NCBI RefSeq assembly: GCF_021462225.1
Contig: NC_061811.1
Span: forward strand, 24,823,663-24,887,662
Source: Girardinichthys multiradiatus
Lineage: Eukaryota; Chordata; Actinopteri; Cyprinodontiformes; Goodeidae
Direction of reading: 5' to 3'
DNA: 64,000 nt
Shown here: positions 1 through 47,025 of the stretch, in pieces
How the letters are laid out: each line of letters begins with the position of its first letter
How positions within the stretch are numbered: the stretch's first letter is position 1
The notes under the pieces: generated by a model
Database searches by the model: none
Seen by the model: the letters and a program-made list of their open reading frames with translations, nothing else
What the model was told of the DNA's origin: nothing
Translations under genes and position numbers: made by a program

Positions 1-388
1 TTGATCCAGAATGCTGCTGCCCGCGTCCTCACTAGAACTAAGAAAGTGGAGCACATCACCCCGGTTCTAAAGTCCCTACACTGGCTCCCTGTAGCTCAGA
101 GAATAGACTTTAAAATACTTCTGTTAGTCTATAAATCACTGAATGGCTTAGCTCCAAAATACATTACAGTGTATCAACCACCCAGACCTCTCAGGTCTTC
201 TGGCTCAAATCTACTCAGCAGAACCAGAACCAGAACCAAACATGGAGAAACAGCTTTTAGTTATTATGCTCTGGAATAAACTCCCAGAAAATTGTAAAAG
301 CACTGAAACCCTATGTTGTTTTAAATCTAGATTAAAAACTTATTTATTTAGAGTGGCCTTTGACTGTTATCTAAACATTATTAGTTAA
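1..388 (+). pseudogene. L2 reverse transcriptase ORF2, C-terminal fragment with frameshift
   Basis: The frame open from base 1 (QNAAARVLTRTKK, KILLLVYKSLNGLAPKYI) hits a stop at 277-279. The expected sequence goes on in the next frame as WNKLPENCKSTETLCCFKSR and TYLFRVAFD to a stop at about 388, so there is one small frameshift near 270. Non-functional relic. Confidence 0.75.
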
Positions 389-555
389 GTTTTCAGTCCA
401 ATTTTCCTTTCATTTTCTTATCCATCATTCTATTCTCTTTATATTTTCAATGACCTCTGTTGTTTGATTTTCTGTATCATTGTAATGTTTTTCCTTATGT
501 ACAGCGCCTTGAGTGCCTTGTTGCTGAAAAGCGCTTTATAAATAAACTTGACTTG
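1..555 (+). mobile_element. L2-type LINE, 3' end
   Basis: A 5'-truncated copy running in from the left edge. It encodes the typical C-terminal motif HITPVLKSLHWLPVAQRIDF of fish L2 ORF2, then has a 3' UTR ending in gcgctttataaataaact and a short cttgacttg tail. It lies in the uggt1 intron after exon 37, antisense to the gene, and its tail ends 4-5 bases from that exon's splice donor. Confidence 0.85.
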
Positions 556-559
556 TTAC

Positions 560-36487
<35,928 letters not shown>

Positions 36488-36639
36488 ACCTGACAAGACA
36501 ATAAATGGGGGTGGTGAGGAACAATGAAAACCATTATTTAACGTGGATCAGAATTTTAAAACATTCCAACGAAATTTAGCGATTGAAATTTGCAGAATGC
36601 AGACAAACCAAACGCCTTCTGGAAAAAGGTCATATGGTT

Positions 36640-36740
36640 AGGCCTGTCACGAGAACAAATTTTGCTGGATGATAAATTGTTCCGGAAGTTACTGCGATAA
36701 ACGATAATACTGTCGTTTGGAGACCATCTTCAACCAGTAT
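36640..36740 (+). mobile_element. Non-autonomous DNA transposon fragment
   Basis: ggcctgtcacgagaacaaat followed by ttgctggatgataaattgtt and gcgataaacgataatactgt is a common fish repeat end. Full extent unclear. Confidence 0.5.
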
Positions 36741-36935
36741 AATGATAACAGCATAATAATGCAAGTAGCTACACCCTCTTAAACTCTTGAGCTGTTGAAT
36801 CACAGTGGCAAGAAGAATGTTTGGTGGAGGTTTAAAGCTGAAAAACACCAGATCAACTTCTCAAGCACAGTGGTTGCAGCATTATGCTGTGGGGTCGTTT
36901 GCTGCCAAAGGTGCTAGTGTATTCTCGAAAGTGGA

Positions 36936-37392
36936 CAGCTGTACCTCAAAACTATTCAACTTTACCTCAAATCAATAGTGGTTGGTATGGAGCTAAATTG
37001 GGGCCATAAAGTTTTTTCAAACGAAAAAAATGTTTATCTGAAAAATAAAACTTTATTCAAAAGAAAAACATTTGAACCTGAAAAATTCTTTTGAACCTCT
37101 CCCCAAAAAATTTGAAAACTGGAAAAAAACGTTTTGCAACTGGAAAAAAAAAAAAACTGATGTGAAACTGGAAAAAACAAGTTCAAAACTACTTTTCAGA
37201 TTCAAGTTTTTTTTTTTCAAACTTGCAGATTTTTTCAAACGTTTGGCCCTGTTTTGGCGTGGACAGGGCATCAGGTCACGGGGGTGCGGAGTCATGACTG
37301 ACAGCTCAACACAGCGGCTGAATAACATATTCCAAGCTGTACAGCTGTACCTCAAAACTATTCAACTTTACCTCAAATCAATAGCGGTTGGT
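36936..37392 (+). repeat. Solo terminal arm of element Y between 51-52-bp direct repeats
   Basis: The 36987-37340 core (ggagctaaattggggccata, A-rich then T-rich blocks, then ggccctgttttggcgtggac) matches, inverted, the right arm of the palindromic element at 42477-42877. It is bordered by near-identical direct repeats starting acagctgtacctcaaaacta and ending ggttggt, at 36936-36986 and 37341-37392. Confidence 0.75.
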
Positions 37393-38639
37393 TAAAATTG
37401 ACATTAAATTTTAAGTTAAACTCAAATAAAAATAGCCATCCCAATATCAGCAAGTGCAGTATGGCAATCGCAAGGGACGGCTCAAATGCAATAATTAGTA
37501 GGATACTGTATTTCATGCAAATCAAAAATGTCTTTGGCTGGTCAACTGGACTTTCTTTGCTCTTAATACAAACACCAGATGTGTTTCATTACAGGCTGAC
37601 GAGCTAAACCTCAGAGTGGTGGACACTTTGTGTAACGGATAAAGACTGATAAAGTCAGAAAAATGTGGGTTAATCTCAACCAAATAATAAATCACTATTT
37701 TCAGAAACAGTATCGCAATTATGTATTTTCCTGATATTGTGGGGTCCTAAACTATGCATAGGCGTTGGGCTCATGCCAGACATAACCAATTTAAATGAAT
37801 TCTACCATTTCTAAGAAGAAGATTGGTCAAATATCTATTCAGAATTATGCCAGGAGCTTAATGATGGGTACAAAAAGTGTGTGATTTTTCTGCAGCTCGC
37901 AGCAGGGCTTGCTATATATTTCAGCCTGTATATATAGATCTGGCTTTGCATGCGTAAGAACAAATTCACTATAAATTCTCATTTGTGCAACCTATTTTGG
38001 TTTAAAAAATGTTGAGACAGTTCAAAAGCCCCAGAATAGTAGTGCCCCACTTTGCTGCAATGGACAAGTGACGGGAAGTTATTAAAGTACAATCTGCTTC
38101 AAGTGAATCTTGAAGTCACAAGAAGCCAATAATCTAAGCTGCACTAGATGCTTACAGTCTTTTGTAGTTTTATAACATTCAGATAAGGCACTTCTCTGCT
38201 TTACTGTATCACAGGTTCCAAATTAAACCCATCCATGTGGTGCAGCAAGAGCAGTCAGTCCACTCATTTTGCTTTTGCCACTATATGGATGTTCAAATGA
38301 ACATGCCACATTTTCCAGCTTATGTACAGTCTGGAATAAAAGTCAATCAGCAGATTAATTGTCTAAACTGAATCATTCAGAGCTCCATTGTTTGCAGCCC
38401 TTTTGTATTTACACAGCAGAAGATACAACTTCATATGTTTATAGCCTCATCCGACTCCGCATAGCAATGACACAGACCGCTGGAAACTTGGACTAAGCAA
38501 TGACAAGTTTTAAAGCATGTATGACAAAGTTCCCGCAATGCTGACAGAAATCGGTTTTCTAGCATAATCAGCCATTATACACTTACAAATATACAAATTC
38601 AGCCTACTCTGCATTTGGGACCAGTATGTGTCGGTGTGG
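37393..38639. other. uggt1 5' intron segment, nothing recognised
   Basis: AT-rich sequence in the intron between the start-codon exon and the putative first exon. No supported exon or named repeat. Confidence 0.5.
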
Positions 38640-39420
38640 TGATGATGCTAACCCACTGATGGGCAACTGTTAAGAGAAAAAACTCCAGTCTCTGAATTGC
38701 TGGTGTTTTTAGCTAATGTATTCACACCCCCTCTAACTTTCCCACATGTTGAACTTTTATTGGGCCATTCCAACACATGATGGCACTTTAATCTAGCCCA
38801 TTCCATTGCAGTTCTGGCTTTATGTTTTAGGGTCATTGCCCTGCTGGAGGGGAAACATTGGCCCCAGTCTGAAGTCTTTAACAGGTTCTTTTTTTTCCAC
38901 GATTGGTCAGAATTTAGCTCCATCCATCTTCCAACAAATCTAACCAACTTGCCTGTCTCAGCCACAACAAAAAGTATCCCTCAGCATCATACTGCCCCTA
39001 CCATGTTTCACCCTGTAAATTCTATGTTCAGGTCTTGGTAGGTTTACAATAGGTTTGTGCCATACACTATTTCTCACTATTTCTATTTGTTGATGATGGA
39101 TTGAACAATGCTCAGTGAGATGTTCATAGCTGGCAACCTTTTTTTAAATGACCTAAACCTGCTTTACATTTCTACACAACTTTATACCTGACCTATCTGA
39201 TGTGCTCCTTGGTCTTCACAATGCTGCTTGTTCAGTTACATTCTCCAGCAAACCTGACCTTTAACAGCTATATATGTATGCTGAGTTCAAATTGCCCAAA
39301 GTGGCCCCTTTTTTGCAACTTAGAGGACTCCTAAAGGCAATAAGTATATATTTTTCGGAGTATCAGAGTAAAGGAGGCTGAATACAAATGCACACCAAAC
39401 GTTTCACTTAATTTTAACAC
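38640..39420 (-). mobile_element. Decayed Tc1-like element
   Basis: Reverse-orientation Tc1 pieces: gggccattccaacacatgat, gggtcattgccctgctggag, ctccatccatcttccaacaa, taccatgtttcaccctgtaa. Only short frame fragments remain (38648-38965). Confidence 0.7.
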
Positions 39421-40242
39421 TACTTTTTACAGCGTGTCTGCAGAGGGTCTGGTCAATTTCGTGCAGTAACTTAGAATAATTTGGTGAATTTGTCTATCAT
39501 AGTACCTTCTGTCTGAGCTGTTTTTTAATGAGGCTAAAATGTATGTATTATTATGCTCAAGAGTCTATGCTTAATATAAAAAAATAGGTAATGAACAGCA
39601 AACCTGTTGAGTCTATCAATAATTTACTTTGTGCAGAACGCTTAAGCACAGAATAAACTAGTAACAGAGGACAATGGGCCCAACTCTGGTCATTTTAAAA
39701 ACGATATAACTAAGGGAGAGTAAAGCTAGTTGGTGGGCAGGAACATAATTAAATCGTATCCAAGTAATTATAGGTTTACGCCTCATTTCTAACAGACAAA
39801 GCTGATGTGCACCTGCAGGGATCCATCAACGGTAAATAAAAGACTTCCTGAACTCCGTCCAATAGGCAACTTCAGCGTGGCTGCTCTGTCCAACAAGCCC
39901 AGTTTTGACATCTTATAAATCCTCGGAGATGACACGTTAGTGCTAATAGCCAACTGTTGTTGCATTTACCAAGCCAGTTGTTTGGATTTTACAACATTGA
40001 ACGTTTTTAAAGGCAGTTATATCAATAACCAGTGTACAAAAATCACAATGAGTTAACCAGCCCGCCGCTGGTTTGTAAACGGCAGCCAACAATATAAACT
40101 CCTCCAATACAAAAGGAAAATCATCCTCTTCTGTTTCTGTGAAAACACGTTTGGTCACCTTCTCTATGAGAAAATTTTAAAAAGGCCTTAAATAGAGTCA
40201 CATTTAACTCTAGAGCGCTTAAAAACAACGAATTATGCTCAC
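39421..40242. other. uggt1 5' intron next to first exon
   Basis: No supported exon or repeat. A 71-codon open frame at 39943-40158 (minus) has no family I recognise. Confidence 0.45.
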
Positions 40243-40315
40243 CGAAGCCGGCACTGTAGCTTCCTGTATCTACGATCCGCTGTGTGTGGGTCCTAACATC
40301 CGGCTTAGCTGACTA
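40243..40315 (-). other. uggt1: Probable non-coding first exon and promoter region of uggt1
   Basis: On the minus strand a GC-richer stretch (GCCGGATG, CAGCGGATCG, GTGCCGGCTTCG) ends in a good donor, CTTCG|GTGAGC, with GT at 40242-40241. It would splice to the acceptor before the start codon at 36489. The 5' end is not defined; transcript data are needed. A 3-kb inverted-repeat element begins only about 75 bases upstream (40387). No ER-stress element of the CCAAT-N9-CCACG type is visible in the short spacer. Confidence 0.5.
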
Positions 40316-40702
40316 AATTATTGCCTGTTCAGAATGAATAAAATACTTGGAGCAGTTTTAAACAACCACATTTAGGTTGATAACTTTGGAGAGCCGTTTC
40401 ATTCAAAGTTAAATAAATCAGTAATAAATATTCCACGAAATAAATAAATATCCCAATGAAATAAAACAAAATAATTATGTTAAAAGAAATGTTCATCTTA
40501 TTTTATTTTATTCATTTCAAGATTTATTTAATTTACTTAAAGATTTATTTAATATACTTAAATATTTATTTATTTCATAATGCAGTTTTATTTTGTGACA
40601 CTTTTATTTTGTAAAGTACTTTACCTATTTCAGTGACTTTTACTTTTTAATTCTGTTTTTCATTTTAAGCTCTTTTTATTTCATGTTCTTATATTCAAAT
40701 GA

Positions 40703-40735
40703 GGGGGCGGAGTTTTATCTGTGGGGCGGGACAGC
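40703..40735 (+). promoter_or_regulatory. Two GC-box-like motifs within element X
   Basis: GGGGGCGGAG and GGGGCGGGAC lie about 400-490 bp upstream of the putative uggt1 first exon but inside the transposon-like element. Possible Sp1/KLF sites; no functional evidence. Confidence 0.3.
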
Positions 40736-40767
40736 AGGGCCGACCTCAATTCGTGGCTGTGGCCGGC

Positions 40768-42382
40768 TGTATGGAGCTAAATTGGGGCCATAAAGTTTGT
40801 TCAAACGAAAACAATTTGAACCTGAAAAATAAAAGTTTGTTCAAACGAAAAAAAATGTTATCTGAGAAATAAAATTTTATTTAAAAGAAAAACATTTGAA
40901 CCTGAAAAATTATTTTTTCAGGGACTGTGGGAACTGGGATTATCTGTAATACATCATCAATATTCTATATATTGATGATGTACATATATATATATTCTAT
41001 ATATATATGTGATTGGTTTTGAAAGATAACATGCTTCATCGATAGAAGCAGCTTACGTGAATACACGACGCGCATCTCAGAGGAGAAAATATGATCTTGA
41101 CAGATTTGCACAGCATTTTAAGTCCGTGTTGGAGATTTCCCATGCTCTCAACATCTAGCAAAAAAACCGCCAGACTAAGCGGCGGTATGAAACCAGATGC
41201 CAAACGAGCTGGTATTTTCTGAATACCCCTGCATAATTAAGCCTGGTCTTTTTTTCTGATCTCCGCTCTTCATTGTCAGCTTAGCTGGCCGCCCTGCAGC
41301 GCATGTTCATGTGTTACAGATCAGCTGTTCGCCAGCGAGCAGCAAAGTTGATCTGCCTGACTGGAGCAGAGGAGAGGTTTGTCCGAGCTACCGCAACCTG
41401 TTGGCGGTCAGACCTCTCTGAGTTTCTCCAGTCTCTAGTTTCCAGAAGCGATCACACTCTATCTAACACTGACTCTTAAAGGAACGACTCTCAAACAGTT
41501 TCTAACTTTCAGCTCCTTTAATCTAAATTAGGCAGAGTAGTGATTACAGAGATCAGCGCTGAGGCTCATCTCGGACCGTCACAGTTTGTAAAAGGATGAG
41601 GAAGAGCACCGAAAGAAAGTCACATGCAGTTTTATATCTGGCACTTCGATGCAACGGATGTGCCCTCCCTCAGTGTTTATTAGTAGACTGGTGTGTCACC
41701 ACTGTGGTGTCTATCTGGTAGGTTGCTGCTGCATTCTAATCAAACCAGTTACAGCCTGTTCCACCATCAAACCCAGTGCCCCAGCCACAGGTCATTCATG
41801 ACAAACCTTGGGCCATTTATCCTTGTAATGTGTGTCGATGAGCATTCTTGTCCTATTCTAACAAGAAAGAAACGTTAGAACGTATGCATTATATCATTAT
41901 GGTATAAGTGGGAAAAACAGCTATGAGTCATGTAAAAAAAGGTTATCCCTAACAGGTTGATATGGCATAGTTGGTCCAGAAAAATATCAGCGCCCCAGAA
42001 ACTGTTGCCTCTTCCGCACACACACACACACACATTTATATATATATATATATATATATATACATAGCAGAGAAATGCACTGCGGACCTCTCTGCTGGAT
42101 GCCAGACACAAACGGAGATTTATATATATATAAAACGGTGGTGAAGCAAACCACCGTCCCACTAAGCCAGCGGTCCACCGGAAATTTTCCCGGTTGACCC
42201 ATATGCCAGTTTGCCTGGCTGTAAAAATACCGTCTCGTTTTGCATCTGGTTTCATACCGCCGCTTAGTCTGGTGCTTCTTTTGCTAAATGTTGAGAGCAT
42301 GGGAAATCTCCAACACGGACTTAAAATGCTGTGCAAATCTGTCAAGATCATATTTTCTCCTCTGAGATGCGCGTCGTGTATT

Positions 42383-42426
<44 letters not shown>

Positions 42427-42877
42427 ATCAATGATGTATTACAGATAATCCCAGTTCCCACGGTCCCTGAATGCAACAGCTGGGAATATGTTGTTCAGCC
42501 GCTGTGTTGAGCTGTCAGTCATGATTCCGCACTCCCATGATCTGAGGCCCCGCCCCCCACGCCAAAACAGGGCCAAAAGTTTGAAGCCGAAAAAAAAATC
42601 TGCAAGTTCGAAAAAAAATACTTGAATCTGAAAAGTAGTTTTGAACTTATTTTTTCCAGTTTCACATCAGTTTTTTTTCAGTTGCAAAACTTTTTTTTCC
42701 AGTTTTCACATTTTTTGGGGGGATGTTCAAAATAATTTTTCAGGTTCAAATGTTTTTCTTTTGAACAAACTTTTGTTTTTCAGGTTCAAATTTTTTTCTT
42801 TTGAACAAACCTTTATTTTTCAGGTTCAAATGTTTTTTGTTTGAACAAACTTTATGGCCCCAATTTAGTTCCATACA
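40768..42877. mobile_element. Element Y: palindromic foldback-like element inside X
   Basis: Left arm 40768-41225 and right arm 42205-42877 are inverted copies. Ends read TGTATGGAGCTAAATTGGGG; inner arm parts include catctcagaggagaaaatat and ccagactaagcggcggtatg. The left arm lacks about 280 bp present in the right arm. Arms carry tandem ttgaacctgaaaaata units; the central 1 kb (41225-42205) shows no recognisable gene. Confidence 0.7.
42018..42062 (+). repeat. CA/TA dinucleotide repeats
   Basis: cacacacacacacaca followed by tatatatatatatata. Similar TA runs occur at 40985-41010 and 42388-42422, all within element Y. Confidence 0.9.
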
Positions 42878-43535
42878 CAGAAGCATGCCTCTGCCTGCCA
42901 GAAGACAGCATGCCGAGGGAGCCAGGGGATTCTGCGAGCAATACCCTGGCTCCCTCCGTAGAAGCGTGCCACGGCGGTTGCTGCTGTTTTGGTGGAAACC
43001 AATGCTGATTGTCGGCAAACGGGATGTCATTATTGTTATAGCCTGTTACTTTTGAATGATGACGTCTTTTTTGGGTTTTATTTAATAAACGGTTAGACCC
43101 ATAACTTAAGGTGGCTGTATTTACTTGGATGGGAAATAAATAGCACTATGTGTGTGTATGATGTGCTGAGAGGATGATAAAGACTTATTGCAAAAACAGC
43201 TTCCACCAAAACAGCGGCAACCGCTGTGGCAGGCTTTTACGGCGGAGCCAGGGGAGGGAGCCTGGGGATTCCTTACATAATTATTTTGTTTTATTTCATG
43301 GGGATATTTATTTATTTCATAGAATATTTATTAATAATTTATCAATAGTAGTATTTATTTATTTAATTTTGAATGAAACGGCTCTCCATAGATAATTTTT
43401 TATACCTCTTATTATTTATCGGTAGTATTCAGCAGTAGATACACTAACAAGAATGAAACACATCTTCAAAAGGCCAATCGTATTTTAAACAAAGAGTTAC
43501 AATATTTATCTTTGTGGCTGTATTTTATTTTATAC

Positions 43536-43712
<177 letters not shown>

Positions 43713-43719
43713 TTGTGCT

Positions 43720-44467
43720 TAGGGGAATAACGCCTTGTTAACAACTTCATTAAGAAGTCGTGTGATTCTCTTATACTTTAAATGTGACCTTTAATCTGAT
43801 AATCAAACAAGTACAGCATGACAGGAGAGGAGTGGCCCATAATCTTACCCCATACTACTGATTTAGTTAAATGAAATAGTTTTTCAGTCGGTATGTTTTG
43901 AAGCACAAACAGCAGAAATGAGCTCTCTCATGGATCACTTTATTTTCATTAAGCTTGGGCCTCTCTGCTCTCTGACTACAGACTATAAACTGCTGTGTTG
44001 AAAACAATCCAATTGATTTTTTTTTTCACCTAGTCACTAGTGTCTAACTTTAAGGCTACCAGTGTGAAGTAAACCATAACATGTATTACTAATAAGTAAT
44101 ACTTACCCTAAAATAAACTCTTTTTTTAGGTGGCACCAGGACCCACATGACCCTGAAAGGACAAGGGGGTATAGACAAAGAATATTCTATTAATGTGCTC
44201 TTGCCAATTCAAAAGTGTAAAAACACCAGGTGAGCATTAATATTAAAAGTTTATATACCTGCATGTGTTAATCTGTATTTTTCTCTGTGAGAGTTTGTTT
44301 GTTTACATACAAGAATTATGTCACTTTGATCTGACCAAAAATATTTAGAAACAGTAACATTTCAGATGCCCTAAATGTTTTTGGCTGTTTTTAACTATAG
44401 CATGTGATATATTCAACGCTGGATTTCTAACTAAAGTATTTTATGTATTTTGGTAGGTGCAGTCCAG
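43720..44467. other. Intergenic, nothing recognised
   Basis: Between the microsatellite and the ISRm11-like relic; AT-rich and without supported genes or repeats. Confidence 0.5.
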
Positions 44468-44603
44468 TACAACATGCCCCAAATTGAAAAATTATCTTGT
44501 GATTTTATTTAGAACGTGAAAACAATTTTCAAGTAATCTGATGCTGAAACAACCAGCATTCTTGTTGGTTCCCTTTGTAAATATTACATTTCTTATAAGA
44601 TAC

Positions 44604-44882
44604 TCAATGCAATGGAGCTCTAAGATGTAAATGTTGCTCACACAATACTTGTTTGGATGGCAGCATATGTTGCTCCAAAACCGGTATGTACCTTTCAGCA
44701 ATAAAGATGTGCAAGTCACCCATGCCATGGTCACTAACACACCCCAATACCATCACAGATGTTGGCTTTTGAACTTTGCATTGATAACAATCCAGATAGA
44801 GCTTTTCCTCTTTGGCCCAGAGGACACAATGTTCATGATTTCCAAAAACAATCTGAAATGTGGGCTCATCAGACCTGAGCAC
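44604..44882 (-). pseudogene. ISRm11-like transposase fragment
   Basis: 92 codons: LRSDEPTFQIVFGNHEHCVL, GCVSDHGMGDLHIFIAERYI and PVLEQHMLPSKQ match the middle of this family's transposase. The remainder is lost. Confidence 0.7.
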
Positions 44883-46087
44883 ACTTTTCCACTTTGCATC
44901 AGTCCATCTCAGATAAGCTCAGGCCCAGAGAAGCCAAAAGTGTTTCTGGGTGTTTTTGATACAGGTCCTTCTCAAAATATTAGCATATTGTGATAAAGTT
45001 AATTATTTTCCATAATGTCATGATGAAAATTTAACATTCATATATTTTAGATTCATTGCACACTAACTGAAATATTTCAGGTCTTTTATTGTCTTAATAC
45101 AGATGATTGTGGCATACAGCTCATGAAAACCCAAAATTCCTATCTCACAAAATTAGCATATCATTAAAAGGGTCTCTAAACGAGCTATGAACCTAATCAT
45201 CTGAATCAACGAGTTAACTCTAAACACCTGCAAAAGATTCCTGAGGCCTTTAAAACTCCCAGCCTGGTTCATCACTCAAAACCCCAATCATGGGTAAGAC
45301 TGCCGACCTGACTGCTGTCCAGAAGGCCACTATTGACACCCTCAAGCAAGAGGGTAAGACACAGAAAGAAATTTCTGAACGAATAGGCTGTTCCCAGAGT
45401 GCTGTATCAAGGCACCTTAGTGGGAAGTCTGTGGGAAGGAAAAAGTGTGGCAGAAAACGCTGCACAACGAGAAGAGGTGACCGGACCCTGAGGAAGATTG
45501 TGGAGAAGGGCCGATTCCAGACCTTGGGGGACCTGCGGAAGAAGTGGACTGAGTCTGGAGTAGAGGGTGACACGGGAGTGGATTTTCTCTCCTGTCCCAT
45601 CCCGCTCCCACAGAAAAATGTCTTGTCCCATCCCAATCCCAGGCCAGCATAACGAAAAAAATCCTGTCCCGTCCCACTCCTGGTAAATTGACTCCCACTC
45701 CCATCCCGCTCCCATTCAGAACGACTCCCACTCCTGTGCCACTCCCATTTTTGTTTTCTTCATTTAGTCTTTTGGCAATTTATTTCTTTGAAGGACCAGT
45801 TAGGTCCCTGTTTTTAGCTGTAGTAAAGGCCAGTTAAAGTAAAAAGAATAATAATGAAGAAATAATAAAATATCAAACAAGAAAACAGACCATGCATATC
45901 TTAGTTGAATAAACAAAATGTACCTAGTTGTATTTTACTTATTTATTAAGTGATCGTTTCCTTTGAACAATGACATCACTTTTATGTTTCAAGTTGCTGA
46001 AACAAAAGAAAAATGCACCTAGTAAGAGAACTGTACTTGGTGAACAAAAGTGCAAAAAGGCATTACCTTTATAATTTAGAAACTGTA

Positions 46088-46200
46088 CCTCAATGGTTCA
46101 CAGCCCTGGTCCTCAGGGACCCCTTCCCTGCAAGTTTTAGATGTGTGTCTGCTCCAGAACACCTGATTCAAATTCTGACATGACCTCCTATACAGGCATC
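46088..46200 (+). repeat. Short non-autonomous repeat inside the hAT
   Basis: ggtcctcagggaccccttcc, ctgcaagttttagatgtgtg and ccagaacacctgattcaaat belong to the family also seen near 19460. A passenger in the hAT. Confidence 0.55.
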
Positions 46201-46769
46201 AAGAATGGAGGGTCAAACTGGACAAAATTAATACAATAAAATCATCATTAAATAAATAAATGTTGTGAATGTCCCATAAGTGAAGTAAATGTAACATGAA
46301 AGAAATGTAACATTAAATGTGCCATTAAATTAAAGGTACCATTTATTTATTTAATACATCATTAGAAACAATAAATGTACCATTATATCATGAAATGGAC
46401 TATAATGCAATTAAATATGCCACTGAATAATTAAGTATAATTTTAAAGACGACATGACGTAATTAGTGGTACACTTAATATTTAATGATGTATTAAATAA
46501 ATTGTACATTTAATGGTACATTCAATTTTGTTTTTTTCACAACATGTTTATTTAATATCTTCCCTTGATGAAGACTTTCTACAAGGTCCGCGAGGGGACA
46601 AGGGGGATTTTTTCTCTTTTTTGTGTCCCCACACAATAGTCTTTGCGTTATTTCGCAATACTTTGTGGGATAGTTTCCAAACCAGATAACTGCAAAAATG
46701 AAACAAACACTCCACCCGTTTTGAGATTTATTGAGTTTTATTTTGAAATCAACCTTAAATAAAATTATC

Positions 46770-47025
46770 TTCAATCAGACTAAAAGACCGTTTTTATCCA
46801 CAAGCTGTCAAACTACTGAACTCTGGACCATAAAACTGCACGAAACCACATCTGTGACACTTTATTTCCTTATTACTGCTGCATGATGTGTACCTTTTTT
46901 TGCACGCCATTAGTGTTTTTGTTTTTATCGTGATTTGAACGGTTCTTCTTATCCTAAGCATTTAATCGCATTGTTGACTGCGTGTTAACCTGCATATGAC
47001 AAATAAACCATATCAATCACATATC
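46770..47025 (+). mobile_element. LINE 3' end fragment inside the hAT
   Basis: Reads as the tail of a LINE ORF2 (DRFYPQAVKLLNSGP, stop) followed by a 3' UTR ending gacaaataaaccatatcaat. Passenger in the hAT; family not resolved. Confidence 0.55.

Larger units (their letters stand above)
40387..43388. mobile_element. Element X: 3-kb element with about 100-bp terminal inverted repeats
   Basis: Ends TGGAGAGCCGTTTCATTCAA (left) and its complement (right). The similarity carries on through AAATAAAT-rich sequence to ccc(a/c)atgaaataaaacaaa and ataattatgt. No clear target-site duplication: flanks are gataactt and tagataat. No transposase frame was recognised. An internal inverted pair near the right end (about 42955-43000 and 43198-43240, gttgctgctgttttggtgga) adds more hairpin potential. 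Confidence 0.7.

Noticed and set aside
39943..40158. 71-codon frame near the uggt1 first exon
   Set aside because: No homology that I recognise and no support for splicing into uggt1.
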